From assembly GCA_022825705.1 (NCBI GenBank), contig JAJDWH010000032.1, positions 62,001 through 126,000 on the forward strand: a DNA stretch of 64,000 bases. The letters are read 5' to 3'. A model generated the notes under the pieces. That model saw only the letters and a list, made by a program, of their open reading frames with translations. It had not been told where the DNA came from and ran no database searches. Origin of the DNA: Alphaproteobacteria bacterium (GTDB lineage Bacteria; Pseudomonadota; Alphaproteobacteria; TMED109). A program made the position numbers and the translations under genes. Positions 1 through 8,073 of the stretch are shown piece after piece (within the stretch, counting starts at the first letter, position 1; each line of letters starts with the position of its first letter).

Positions 1-147
1 CCGGGCCACCGCGCATGCGGAGGCCCCTAGCAGGACGACGAGTTGGCCTCGTCGGAGGTCGCCGATGGCCCGGTCCACGGCAATGACCGAGCGCGGCACT
101 GTGCCGGACAAACGTTCCTGTGAACCTGTCGCATCGGGTTGGGACAT
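1..147 (-). CDS. ribA: GTP cyclohydrolase II N-terminus (partial, runs off the left edge)
   Basis: The minus strand from the ATG at 147 reads 49 codons without a stop to the window edge, beginning MSQPDATGSQ and continuing VDRAIGDLRRGQLVVLLG. An 'aVdRAixDLRRG' start is what I remember from alphaproteobacterial RibA-type proteins, which open the GTP imidazole ring in riboflavin synthesis. Only the N-terminal tail is visible; the zinc-binding cysteines and catalytic residues lie outside the window. The gene is divergent from the response regulator, with about 130 bp between them. The family call rests on this short stretch, so it is moderate. Confidence 0.55.
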   Translation of the reverse strand, partial: MSQPDATGSQERLSGTVPRSVIAVDRAIGDLRRGQLVVLLGASACAVAR

Positions 148-275
148 AGAGAATTCCGGAAGCGGGACGCTTCCTGCAGAGTTGGATGAAGCGGAAATAC
201 CGTCAGTATACTGTTTCGATAGCCCAGCCTAGGCGATGGCGGTCGCGAGCGGCGCCGAGGGCAGGAGAGCCATTC

Positions 276-1013
276 GTGGACAGCACAGCGCGCAAGACCT
301 GGGAAGCCGCACCCCAGGTGCTCATGGTGGAAGATGATGAGGCGCTGCGCGAATCGTTGTCGGAACACCTGTCGTACAGCGGCTTCAAGATGGTGGCTGT
401 GGCAACCGGTACGGAAGCGCTTGAACAGGTCCGGGCCCAGCGTTTCGACCTGATTCTGCTGGATGTGCGGCTGCCCGACGCCGACGGCCGCGACCTGTGC
501 CGCCGCATCCTGGAACTCGGCCGCACGCCGCCGATCATCATGCTCACGGCCGCCGATTCCTCTGCGGATATCGTGCGCGGTTTTGATTCGGGCGCATATG
601 ACTACGTGGTCAAACCGGTGTCTCCCCCGGCACTGGTGGCGCGCATGCGGGCGCATCTTCGCCAGCACGAATTGACCGACGACGCGGAGTTCGATCTCGG
701 CACCTTCCGGTTCCGTCCCGGCGCCAAGATCCTGATCGATGCGGATGGCCAGCAGGTCCGGTTGACGGAAAAAGAAAACGCGCTGCTCCGGTGTCTCCTG
801 CGGGCGCGCTCCGAACCTGTTTCCCGCAGCCGGATTCTGGAAGAGGTCTGGGGGTACCACCCGTCCGTACGAAGCCACACGCTGGAAACGCACATCTCCA
901 GGCTGCGCAAGAAGCTCGAGCCGCGGCCGGACAGCCCGCGCATACTCGCGACCGCGCCGGACGCGAAGGGGTATCTCCTGATTCGAAAGGGATCGGGGCC
1001 CGAAGCGGACTGA
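276..1013 (+). CDS. OmpR/PhoB-family DNA-binding response regulator (orphan)
   Basis: Two-component response regulator of 245 aa. The receiver domain opens with VLMVEDDEALRE (acidic pair) and carries the phospho-acceptor Asp in LLLDVRLPD at about residue 63 and the conserved Lys in VVKPV. The C-terminal winged helix contains LTEKENALLRCLL and the recognition helix region VRSHTLETHISRLRKKL, typical of OmpR/PhoB proteins. An open frame extends to 186, but GTG 276 is preferred because AGGAG lies 8 nt upstream and the receiver domain starts just after it. No histidine kinase is adjacent, so partner and regulon are unknown. It converges on the acyltransferase gene, with 5 bp between the ends. Confidence 0.9.
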   Translation: MDSTARKTWEAAPQVLMVEDDEALRESLSEHLSYSGFKMVAVATGTEALEQVRAQRFDLILLDVRLPDADGRDLCRRILELGRTPPIIMLTAADSSADIVRGFDSGAYDYVVKPVSPPALVARMRAHLRQHELTDDAEFDLGTFRFRPGAKILIDADGQQVRLTEKENALLRCLLRARSEPVSRSRILEEVWGYHPSVRSHTLETHISRLRKKLEPRPDSPRILATAPDAKGYLLIRKGSGPEAD

Positions 1014-1018
1014 CCGCT

Positions 1019-2173
1019 TCAATTCTGGCGGCAGTCGTCCTGGCGAAACGGCGAGAACTGGGTCCGAATCGCGTCGATCTCCAGCTGCACCGCCCGGGTC
1101 TCCTGCTGCAGGGCCTGGGCGACCGCATCTCGAAATTGCGGATGGCGGATCCAGTGCGCGCTGTACGTAGGAACCGGGAGATAGCCACGCTGGATCTTGT
1201 GCGGTCCCTGGGCGCCGGCCTCGACACTGTGCAGACCGTGCTCGATGGCGTAGTCGATGGCTTGGTAGTAGCACAGTTCGAAATGCAGGAACGCCTGGTA
1301 CTCGGAGCAGCCCCAGTAGCGCCCGAACAGGGTGTCCGGACCGGCAATGTGCAGGGCCCCGGCAATTGGCGTGTTCCCCGTCTGGGCGAGAATCAGGATC
1401 ACCTGGTCGCCTAGCGCGGCGCCCAGCCGGGGAAAGAAGTCTGCGGTCAGGTAGGGATGTCCCCATTTGCGGTTGCCGGTGTCCTCGTAGAAACGGAACA
1501 TCGTGTCCCAGTCGTCGGGGCGGATTGCGTCACCCTGCAAGCGAACGATGTCGATCCCGCTGTCCGTGACCGCACGCCGCTCGCGGCGGATCGATTTCCG
1601 TTTTCGCGCGCTGAGGTCAGCGAGGAACGCGTCAAACGATTCATAGCTCCGGTTGACCCAGTGGAATTGCTCTCCGGTCCGGGCCAGGAAGCCGACCTGG
1701 CTGAGCTGCCGGCATTCACTTTCCGTTGGAAAGGTGACGTGGAGGGATGACACGCCGGTTTGTTCGGCCACCGACACCAGGCCTTCGAGCAGGGCGGGCC
1801 GGGCGCCCTGGCTGGCATCAGGCCGCACGAGCAGCCTCGGTCCTGTGACCGGAGAGAACGGCACAGCCACCTGCAGCTTCGGGTAGTACCTGCCACCGGC
1901 CTCCGTGAACGCATGGGCCCAGCCCTGGTCGAACACGTATTCGCCCTGCGAATGACTCTTCGCGTACATGGGTGCGCAGCCCTCGATGCCGCCGTCGGCG
2001 CCCTCGAGCACCACGTGGAAGGGCATCCAGCCGGTCTCCGCTGTGGCCGACCCGGATTCCTCCAACGCCCGCAGGAAACCATGCCGCACGAAGGGGTTGT
2101 CGGCGCCGGCGCACGCATCCCAGTCGGCGGCAGGGACCTCCGAAATTCGTTCGACGGTACGGGCCGTGAACAC
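1019..2173 (-). CDS. COG3146-family GNAT/FemAB-like N-acyltransferase
   Basis: A 384-aa cytosolic protein matching the COG3146 (DUF482) family, a GNAT/FemAB-fold group of predicted acyl- or aminoacyl-transferases. Family-like stretches are NPFVRHGFLRALEESG near the N-terminus, YVFDQGWAHAF, LHVTFPTE in the middle, the basic segment RKRKSIRRERR, and WGCSEYQAFLHFELCYYQAI with EAGAQGPHKIQRGYLP near the C-terminus. The length is normal for the family. The start is GTG at 2173, three bases after the RidA stop, so the two genes probably share a transcript. The physiological substrate is not established for the family and cannot be read here. Confidence 0.85.
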   Translation of the reverse strand: MFTARTVERISEVPAADWDACAGADNPFVRHGFLRALEESGSATAETGWMPFHVVLEGADGGIEGCAPMYAKSHSQGEYVFDQGWAHAFTEAGGRYYPKLQVAVPFSPVTGPRLLVRPDASQGARPALLEGLVSVAEQTGVSSLHVTFPTESECRQLSQVGFLARTGEQFHWVNRSYESFDAFLADLSARKRKSIRRERRAVTDSGIDIVRLQGDAIRPDDWDTMFRFYEDTGNRKWGHPYLTADFFPRLGAALGDQVILILAQTGNTPIAGALHIAGPDTLFGRYWGCSEYQAFLHFELCYYQAIDYAIEHGLHSVEAGAQGPHKIQRGYLPVPTYSAHWIRHPQFRDAVAQALQQETRAVQLEIDAIRTQFSPFRQDDCRQN

Positions 2174-2176
2174 CGA

Positions 2177-2641
2177 TCAGGCGATTTCGAAGACGGCGTC
2201 GATCTCGACGGTGACGTTGCGCGGCAGCGCGTTCGCCCCGACCGCGAACCGGGCGTGACGGCCGGCTTCGCCGAATACCGCGAGCATCACGTCGGAGGCG
2301 CTGTTGGCGACCTCCGGCTGCCGGTCGAAGTCCTCCACGCACTGAACGAACACGCCGAGCTTCACGCACCGCCGCACCCGGTCGAGATCTCCGTCGAGAG
2401 CGGCACGCAAGGCGGCGAGAATGTTGAGCGCGCACGTTCTCGCGGCCTCACGCGCCGTGTCCTCGTTCACATCCCGCCCGACAGTTCCGGTGAATCGAAT
2501 CTCCCCGTCGACGGCCGGTATTTGGCCGGCGACGTACGCCATTCCGGAGGCAAGGACGACCGGCACGTAGCTGCCACCGGGCGCCGGAGCGTTGGGCAGC
2601 GTGATTCCGAGTTCGTGAAGTCGGTCGTCGATCGTCGACAT
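2177..2641 (-). CDS. RidA/YjgF/UK114-family protein
   Basis: A 154-aa member of the RidA superfamily, trimeric proteins that include deaminases of reactive enamine/imine intermediates. The fold is recognisable from LASGMAYVAGQIP, TAREAARTCALNILAAL, VRRCVKLGVFVQCVEDF and the C-terminal LPRNVTVEIDAVFEI. At the position of the catalytic Arg of true RidA (in the segment before the last strand) the sequence reads ARFAVGANALPRNVTVEID, which is closer to the longer YjgF-like subgroup whose deaminase activity is uncertain. It is the first gene of a two-gene unit with the downstream acyltransferase. The start ATG at 2641 faces a 390-bp divergent intergenic region. Confidence 0.92.
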   Translation of the reverse strand: MSTIDDRLHELGITLPNAPAPGGSYVPVVLASGMAYVAGQIPAVDGEIRFTGTVGRDVNEDTAREAARTCALNILAALRAALDGDLDRVRRCVKLGVFVQCVEDFDRQPEVANSASDVMLAVFGEAGRHARFAVGANALPRNVTVEIDAVFEIA

Positions 2642-3032
2642 AGTGGGCTCCCGGCAGCGGTGAGAACGTGCAAAGGGGTCATTCTATCCACGCCGACCAC
2701 GACATTGAGAACTGCAGTGCGACCCACCGCACGCAGATCCCGAGCGTATTCGCAGGTCCGGTCGGCGCCCGCGTGCGGCCGGTCTGGCCTTCCGGCGGGC
2801 GCCGCGCTGCGCATCCCGTACGAAGGTGGCGCCGAGCGACCGGGAGTGCGCCCCTGCTCCTGGTGGCGGCACCGCATTTGAAGCGCTTCGCGCCCGCGCT
2901 AAAACCTTTGCCAGCGTTGCGGTAGGATGCTGAGCATACGTGACGGTTATCACTAGGTTAGGTCGAGCGGTGCCTGAATCCACTTGCTGTCAGGGACGCG
3001 AACCGACGCCATTGCGGTGGGCGCGGACGCGC
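2642..3032. other. divergent intergenic region, ridA / eipB
   Basis: About 390 bp between two divergent genes. Open frames on both strands here lack domain-like sequence and start signals. It should hold both promoters, but I see no convincing sigma70 pair; a TTGCCA near 2910 is the only weak candidate for the rightward gene. Confidence 0.4.
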
Positions 3033-3839
3033 ATGCCATCCGTACGACGGTTGTTGATGCTGGCCATGCCGGTGGTGGTCTTCCTCGGCGTGGGCGCCGC
3101 AGCTGCGGCAGCGCAGGTGGTGCCGCATCGAGCCGAGTATCGGATCACGCTGGACCAGGTTCGGACCGGAGCCATGGTGACCGCCATGACCGGGAAACTG
3201 GGGTTCGAGTGGCGCGACGTCTGCGACGGCTGGGCCGTCAACCAGCGATTCGGCATCCACTTCACCGATACGCACGGGCGGCAACACTGGTCCGACCGGC
3301 GATACCTGACGTGGGAAGCCAAGGACGGCCGCGCGTTTCGCTTCTCGATTCGGGCGGTGCGGGACGATGTCGTGATCGAGGAGGCGGAGGGGCAGGCGGT
3401 TCTGCACGGTGACGGCTCGGGCGGCGAAATCCTGTTCAAGCTGCCGTCGGCCTATCGGGCCGCACTGCCCGAAGGCACGATCTTTCCGTCCTCCCATTTC
3501 CTGCGCATCCTGGAGGACCTCAGGTCGCCCGGGGGCCCGCGGGCCGACGTCGTGTTTTCAGGATCGGAAGAGGACGGTCTGCAGCGCGTCAATACCTTCT
3601 TTGGCTCGGAAATCGGCCCTGGCGCGGAGGCGCCGGGTTCCGGCTTGGCCGATCTGTTCGGCCGTCATGTCCGGATCGGCTACTTTCCCTATTTCGACAG
3701 GGACTTGCATGCCGATTATGAAGTGATCCTGCAGGTAAGGGAAAACGGGGTCTTGGATAGATTCGTGATCGACTACACCGATTTCAGCATCAAGGGCGTG
3801 CTCGACCAGTGGGTGAAGATCCAGCCGGCGAGCTGCTGA
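3033..3839 (+). CDS. eipB: EipB-family periplasmic cell-envelope integrity protein (DUF1849)
   Basis: A 268-aa exported protein of the DUF1849/EipB family, periplasmic beta-spiral proteins needed for envelope integrity in alphaproteobacteria such as Brucella. ATG 3033 starts MPSVRRLLMLAMP followed by a hydrophobic stretch and AAAAAAQ, a plausible Sec signal peptide; the frame is open further upstream to 2940, but that would bury the signal. Family features seen are VPHRAEYRITL, the DVCDGWAVNQRF segment with one conserved Cys, IFPSSHFLRIL, and a C-terminal Cys at the penultimate codon region (PASC), which could form the family disulfide. It stands alone, convergent with rpmG. Confidence 0.82.
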   Translation: MPSVRRLLMLAMPVVVFLGVGAAAAAAQVVPHRAEYRITLDQVRTGAMVTAMTGKLGFEWRDVCDGWAVNQRFGIHFTDTHGRQHWSDRRYLTWEAKDGRAFRFSIRAVRDDVVIEEAEGQAVLHGDGSGGEILFKLPSAYRAALPEGTIFPSSHFLRILEDLRSPGGPRADVVFSGSEEDGLQRVNTFFGSEIGPGAEAPGSGLADLFGRHVRIGYFPYFDRDLHADYEVILQVRENGVLDRFVIDYTDFSIKGVLDQWVKIQPASC

Positions 3840-3870
3840 CCGACGAACCGCCGCGACCGGACCGGCGCGG

Positions 3871-4050
3871 CTATTTGATCTTCGTTTCCTTGAACAGCAC
3901 GTGCTTTTTCGCCACCGGATCGTACTTCTTCAGTTCGAGCTTTTCCTTGCGCGTGCCGGCTCGGGTGCGCTGGGTCTTGCGCGTCACGTAGAAGTAGCCC
4001 GTGTCCGCGGTGCTCATGAGGCGAATCTTGTCTGAAACCGTCTTGGCCAT
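3871..4050 (-). CDS. rpmG: 50S ribosomal protein L33
   Basis: A 59-aa basic protein starting [18 protein letters not shown] and ending [12 protein letters not shown], a clear bacterial L33. It contains no CxxC zinc motif, so it is the zinc-independent form, which has YFYVTRKT where other versions carry cysteines. The ribosome binding site is GAAGGA, about 6 nt ahead of the ATG. It is a single-gene unit convergent with eipB; 31 bp separate the two stops. Confidence 0.97.
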   Translation of the reverse strand: MAKTVSDKIRLMSTADTGYFYVTRKTQRTRAGTRKEKLELKKYDPVAKKHVLFKETKIK

Positions 4051-4383
4051 GGCCTGTCCTTCGTGCCGGAGCGAGAGACGGCAGAGAAACCGATTTTGCC
4101 TGCCGTGTCAATTGCGGGGCAGGCGTCGGCAGCGGTGACGCTGGACGCGACCTGCGCGCAGGCTCAACGCCTTTGAGCCCGCATGGCTGGCAAGAGATCG
4201 CCTTTGACCCGCCGTCCAAGGGTGGAAGAGGTGCATCAGGTGACAATCGACGCGCTTGGAGGACCTCGTCGTCGACCGCCAGCATCTTGGCGTGGTGCCG
4301 CTGCGGAACAGCGGGCTTGGACATGGCTATGCTCAACGGCCGCTTTCCGAAGTGCACTCCGGTGATTGCAAGGAGATCCCGTC
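4051..4383. other. intergenic region between rpmG and the SDR gene
   Basis: A 333-bp divergent region. No tRNA-like cloverleaf, repeat or coding signal was recognised. Upstream of ATG 4384 the bases AAGGAGATCCCGTC form a good ribosome binding site for the SDR gene. Confidence 0.4.
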
Positions 4384-5127
4384 ATGACTTCAACTTCGGC
4401 CACGAAGGTGGCGGTGGTGCTAGGCGTGGGTGCTGCAAGGGGAACAGGGGCAGCCGTGGCACGCCGCATCGCCCGCGAAGGCGAGCATCGGGTTGTGATC
4501 GGCGGCCGTACCACGGATCGCCTGGACGCGCTCGTCCGGGAAGCCGAGCCGCACGGCGAACTGCTGACGGCCGTGACGACCGATGTCACCGACCCCGCTT
4601 CCATTCGGGCCGCATTCGACACCGCTGAAGCGCTGGGACCCGTCGATTTCGTCGTCTACAACGCCGGACCGAACCGCATGATTCCGTTTCTCGACCTCGA
4701 CGTCGAGACCGTCGAGGAATTCTGGCGAGTCAGCTGCCTTGGCGGTTTCGTTACCTTGCAGGAGGGAATCCGACGCATGCTGCCGCGACAGAGCGGTACC
4801 ATCATCTGTACCGGCGCGACCGGATCTTGGCGGGGCGGCGCCCGGTTCGGACATTTTGGTGCCGCGAAGTCGGGCCTGCGTATGTTCGTCCAGGCGGCCG
4901 CCCGTGAGTTCGGACCGCAGGGTCTGCACATCGCGCATGTTGTGATCGACGGCAGCATTGACGGGGAACGAATTCGCACCGTCGCTCCCGATCGCGTGAA
5001 GGCCAAGGGAGAGGACGGCCTTCTCGCCATCGACGGGATCGCCGACATGTACTGGCACATCTACCGCCAGCCCCGGTCGACCTGGACGCTGGAAGTCGAT
5101 CTCCGTCCGTTCAAAGAGCCCTTTTAG
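4384..5127 (+). CDS. SDR-family NAD(P)-binding protein with Phe at the catalytic Tyr position
   Basis: A 247-aa short-chain dehydrogenase/reductase. The cofactor loop is GVGAARGTGAAVA, and NAG of the Rossmann fold is present in VVYNAGPNR. The active-site Ser region is TIICTGATGSWRGG, but the YxxxK signature reads HFGAAKSG, so the general-base Tyr is replaced by Phe while the Lys is kept. I recall related SDRs with FaxAK in this position and the downstream GIHVAHVVIDG motif, seen here as LHIAHVVIDGSIDG, so this looks like a subfamily trait and not damage. Start ATG 4384 has AAGGAG 8-13 nt upstream. The NIPSNAP gene follows after 39 bp, likely cotranscribed. Substrate unknown. Confidence 0.88.
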   Translation: MTSTSATKVAVVLGVGAARGTGAAVARRIAREGEHRVVIGGRTTDRLDALVREAEPHGELLTAVTTDVTDPASIRAAFDTAEALGPVDFVVYNAGPNRMIPFLDLDVETVEEFWRVSCLGGFVTLQEGIRRMLPRQSGTIICTGATGSWRGGARFGHFGAAKSGLRMFVQAAAREFGPQGLHIAHVVIDGSIDGERIRTVAPDRVKAKGEDGLLAIDGIADMYWHIYRQPRSTWTLEVDLRPFKEPF

Positions 5128-5166
5128 CCGCGGCCCTGTCCGCACCTCATCCTGGAGACCACCCTG

Positions 5167-5805
5167 ATGATTCATGAACTCAGAATGTACACGTGCCGCC
5201 CGGGGACGGCCCCCAAAGTGATCGAGGCCAGCGGGACCGTCGGTCAGCGCATCCGAAACGGCGACACGTACGGACGGCTGGAGGGGCACTTCGGAAGTGA
5301 GATCGGTGGCCTCAACCAGTACGTGCATCTGTGGAGCTACGCGGACGTCGGCGAACTGGTCCGCCTCCGTGGCGAATTGGGGCAGCTGGAGGCTTGGCGG
5401 ACTGAATTCGTGCCCTTGGTTGCACCGCACATTCTTACGCAGACGGTACGAGTGCTGCGCCCGGCGCGGGACCTCCGCACCCCCGATACGGACGGCAACA
5501 TCTACGAGCTTCGGGTGTATCGGCTGAAGCCCGGGCGTGCCGCGTCCTGGGCTGAACGCATGTTGGCGGCATTTCCGGCCCGCGAGAAGTACTCGATGAA
5601 CGTAGGCCTCTGGACGACGGTGTTCCCGGACCCCAACGAGGTCATTCACCTTTGGGCGTACTCGAGTTTCGAGGAACGCGCCAAGGCGCGCGCCGGTTCC
5701 CAGGCTGATCCAGAGTGGAAAGCGTTCCTGGCGGAGGCGGTGCCGGACATCGAGGACATGACCTCCACCATCCTGCTTCCTTCAGCGTATTCGCCTCGGA
5801 AGTAG
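5167..5805 (+). CDS. NIPSNAP-family protein (two tandem domains)
   Basis: A 212-aa protein with two ferredoxin-like NIPSNAP/dimeric alpha-beta-barrel repeats. The first begins MIHELRMYTCRPGTAPKV with the strand LNQYVHLWSYADVGE; the second begins NIYELRVYRLKPGRAASW with VIHLWAYSSFEERAKAR. The arrangement ELR-Y, then HLW-Y, is diagnostic for the family. Bacterial members usually have no assigned biochemical role, though many sit next to oxidoreductases, as here behind the SDR. GGAG lies 10-13 nt before the ATG at 5167. No signal peptide. Confidence 0.87.
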   Translation: MIHELRMYTCRPGTAPKVIEASGTVGQRIRNGDTYGRLEGHFGSEIGGLNQYVHLWSYADVGELVRLRGELGQLEAWRTEFVPLVAPHILTQTVRVLRPARDLRTPDTDGNIYELRVYRLKPGRAASWAERMLAAFPAREKYSMNVGLWTTVFPDPNEVIHLWAYSSFEERAKARAGSQADPEWKAFLAEAVPDIEDMTSTILLPSAYSPRK

Positions 5806-5945
5806 GTTCGTCAGAGGGCCCCGAGCCGTTCCCGGCCGCGCGGCAGGTCGGGCGGCCGGGTTGGCCACCGGGTCGAGGACCCTGTTCGCTCACCGGAACC
5901 GAGCTGCACGGGCGGTTGGCGCCGGACCCGTGCGGTGCTCGGCAA

Positions 5946-8051
5946 TCAGAGCGAACCGGTTTCACGCACGCGGTAGAAGGCGACGCGCCCCCGTATCGGA
6001 TCGGTGTCCGCAAGACGCACCGTGATCGCGTCGCCCGGCCGGAACGTTTCTCCGGTGCGTTCGCTGCTGATTTGACGGGTCCGGGCATCGAATCGGAAGT
6101 ACCCTTCACCGAGACCGGACATCGGCAACAATCCTTCGATACCGTTCTCGTCGAGCCGGACAAATGCTCCGAAGCGCTCGACGCTGACAATCCGGCCGTG
6201 CAGGCTCGCCGCCGACATCCGCTGCAGGAACCGGCTTGCATACCGCTGGCAGGCCTCGCGTTCGGCGGCAACGGCCCGTCGTTCGGATGACGAGAGGTCC
6301 CTGCCGAGCGCCCAGAGCTCGTCCTCGCCGGCAGACGCCTGCCGCTCAGTTCCGAGGGTGGCCAGTAGCGACCGGTGGACGGAAAGGTCGCTGTACCGCC
6401 GGATCGGCGACGTGAAGTGCGTGTAGCACTGCAGCCCGAGCCCGAAATGACCGATGTTTTCGGGGCTGTACTCCGCCTGGGTTTGCGCCCGCAATACCGC
6501 CAGGTGAACCGCTTCTTCGTTTCGTGCGCCGCGCGCACCTTCCAGGACATCGTTGAAGCGTCGGGTGTTTGCCCTTCCCGTCATGGTTCGCCATCGCCCG
6601 GTCAGGGCGCGCAGGTCGTCCTGCAGTGACCGGAGGCTGGTGGAACGGGGCTCCCCGTGGACCCGGTAGAGAAACGGAACCTCATGTCGGGCCAGGTGCC
6701 GGGCCACCGCCGTGTTGGCCAGGACCATGAACTCTTCGATCAGGCGATGCGAGTCGAGGTGGCGGACAGCCGCGATGCTGTCGGGTTCTCCGGTGGCCGG
6801 GTCCAGCGTAATCCGGTGTTCGGCGGAACTGAGGTCAAGGGCGCCCCGTCGGTCCCGGGCCGCACGAAGAACGCGATAGGCGCCATACAGTGCGGCGACG
6901 TCCTCTCGGTCGATGCCTGGGATCGGCGCATCGTGCCGCGCCGCCTCGTCCAGGGCTTCGTAGGTGAGGCGGGCGCGCGAACAAATCAATGCGCGGGTAA
7001 ATGCCGCCCGTACCAGTTCCCCGCGAGGGCCGATGTCCAGTTCGGCCACGATCGCGCCGCGTTCACGGTGGGGCACCAGCGAGCACCAGCCGTTCGAAAG
7101 GTTTGCGGGCAGCATCGGCAGGACGTGCCCAGGAAAGTAGACCGAGTTCCCCCGCATTTGCGCGGCCTGGTCGAGGGCGCCCCCCGGGCGCACGTAGTGG
7201 GCGACGTCGGCAATGGCCACGTGGATCCGGAACCCGCCTTCGGGTCCGGCCGCCGCCGCCACCGCGTCATCAAAGTCCCTGGCGTCGTCACCGTCGATGG
7301 TGACGAACGGCAGTCCGGTCAGGTCTGTTCGCCCATGATCCGTGGGGGGCCCGCATGCCGCGGCCTCCCGTTCGGCATCCGCATCGAAATGCGTCGGGAT
7401 TTCGTGACGCGCGGCCACCATCGCCGGGATGCACCGTGGATCGTCCAGCGGTCCGATCCGTTCGAGGATTTGCGCTTGACCACCCGCTCCGCGCGGACTC
7501 GCGCAGTAGACCACGTCGCCAATTCCAACGGTCTCGCTGGCTTGGAATCGATGCGTGGTGTCGGGTTTCGCGGCGCAATCCTCTACTCGAAGATCGCCGC
7601 CGAGGTTCGGCACGATGACTCCGACGAACGTCTCTCGACGCCCTGGTAGGCGGGCCATGATGTGGCCCGTCGCGGACGACCCATGCGCCGTGTCCACACG
7701 AACCAGTACGCGGTCGCCGACGCTGCTGGCGTGGCGCCCGGCGCGTCGTCGGGGAGCCGCTCGGTTCAAGATGATTTCGGCGGATCCTGAAGCTGAGCGG
7801 ACGCTTGGTTTCGCGACGAGATCGCCGTCACGGGTCACCCTGATCACTTCCGCGACCACCACGCGCGAGTCGGAATGAGGGGCGGCTGCCGTCCGCTCAC
7901 GGCGAGACTGGCGAAGGACCTCCTTCAGCAGCCGGCGCCCGCCCGGGTCGCGGATATCGAACGCGCGGGCCAGATCGCGCAGGTTCGCTCGATCGGGATG
8001 GGCGCAGATCCATGCCCGGAGCGCTTCTGCCGAGGGTCCGTCGCCGCTCAC
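5946..8051 (-). CDS. rnr: ribonuclease R (3'-5' exoribonuclease)
   Basis: RNase R of 701 aa from GTG 8051. Visible domains: an N-terminal winged-helix-like region (LRDLARAFDI), cold-shock OB folds, the RNB catalytic core with the metal-binding acidic run DGDDARDFDDA, the segments SVYFPGHVLPMLPANLSNG and HFTSPIRRYSDLSVHRSL, and a C-terminal S1 domain (LHGRIVSVERFGAFVRLDE). It lacks the long Lys-rich tail of the E. coli enzyme. The frame is open upstream to 8147 with a TTG, but that would overlap the end of topA; GTG 8051 lies 22 bp after the topA stop and aligns with the usual N-terminus. The topA-rnr order is common in alphaproteobacteria. Confidence 0.95.
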   Translation of the reverse strand: MSGDGPSAEALRAWICAHPDRANLRDLARAFDIRDPGGRRLLKEVLRQSRRERTAAAPHSDSRVVVAEVIRVTRDGDLVAKPSVRSASGSAEIILNRAAPRRRAGRHASSVGDRVLVRVDTAHGSSATGHIMARLPGRRETFVGVIVPNLGGDLRVEDCAAKPDTTHRFQASETVGIGDVVYCASPRGAGGQAQILERIGPLDDPRCIPAMVAARHEIPTHFDADAEREAAACGPPTDHGRTDLTGLPFVTIDGDDARDFDDAVAAAAGPEGGFRIHVAIADVAHYVRPGGALDQAAQMRGNSVYFPGHVLPMLPANLSNGWCSLVPHRERGAIVAELDIGPRGELVRAAFTRALICSRARLTYEALDEAARHDAPIPGIDREDVAALYGAYRVLRAARDRRGALDLSSAEHRITLDPATGEPDSIAAVRHLDSHRLIEEFMVLANTAVARHLARHEVPFLYRVHGEPRSTSLRSLQDDLRALTGRWRTMTGRANTRRFNDVLEGARGARNEEAVHLAVLRAQTQAEYSPENIGHFGLGLQCYTHFTSPIRRYSDLSVHRSLLATLGTERQASAGEDELWALGRDLSSSERRAVAAEREACQRYASRFLQRMSAASLHGRIVSVERFGAFVRLDENGIEGLLPMSGLGEGYFRFDARTRQISSERTGETFRPGDAITVRLADTDPIRGRVAFYRVRETGSL

Positions 8052-8073
8052 GAACCGGTGGAGGGGTGCGCGA

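Noticed and set aside
27-1466. 479-codon open frame on the minus strand across the response regulator
   Set aside because: Antisense shadow of two well-supported genes; translation is Arg/Pro-rich with no domain.
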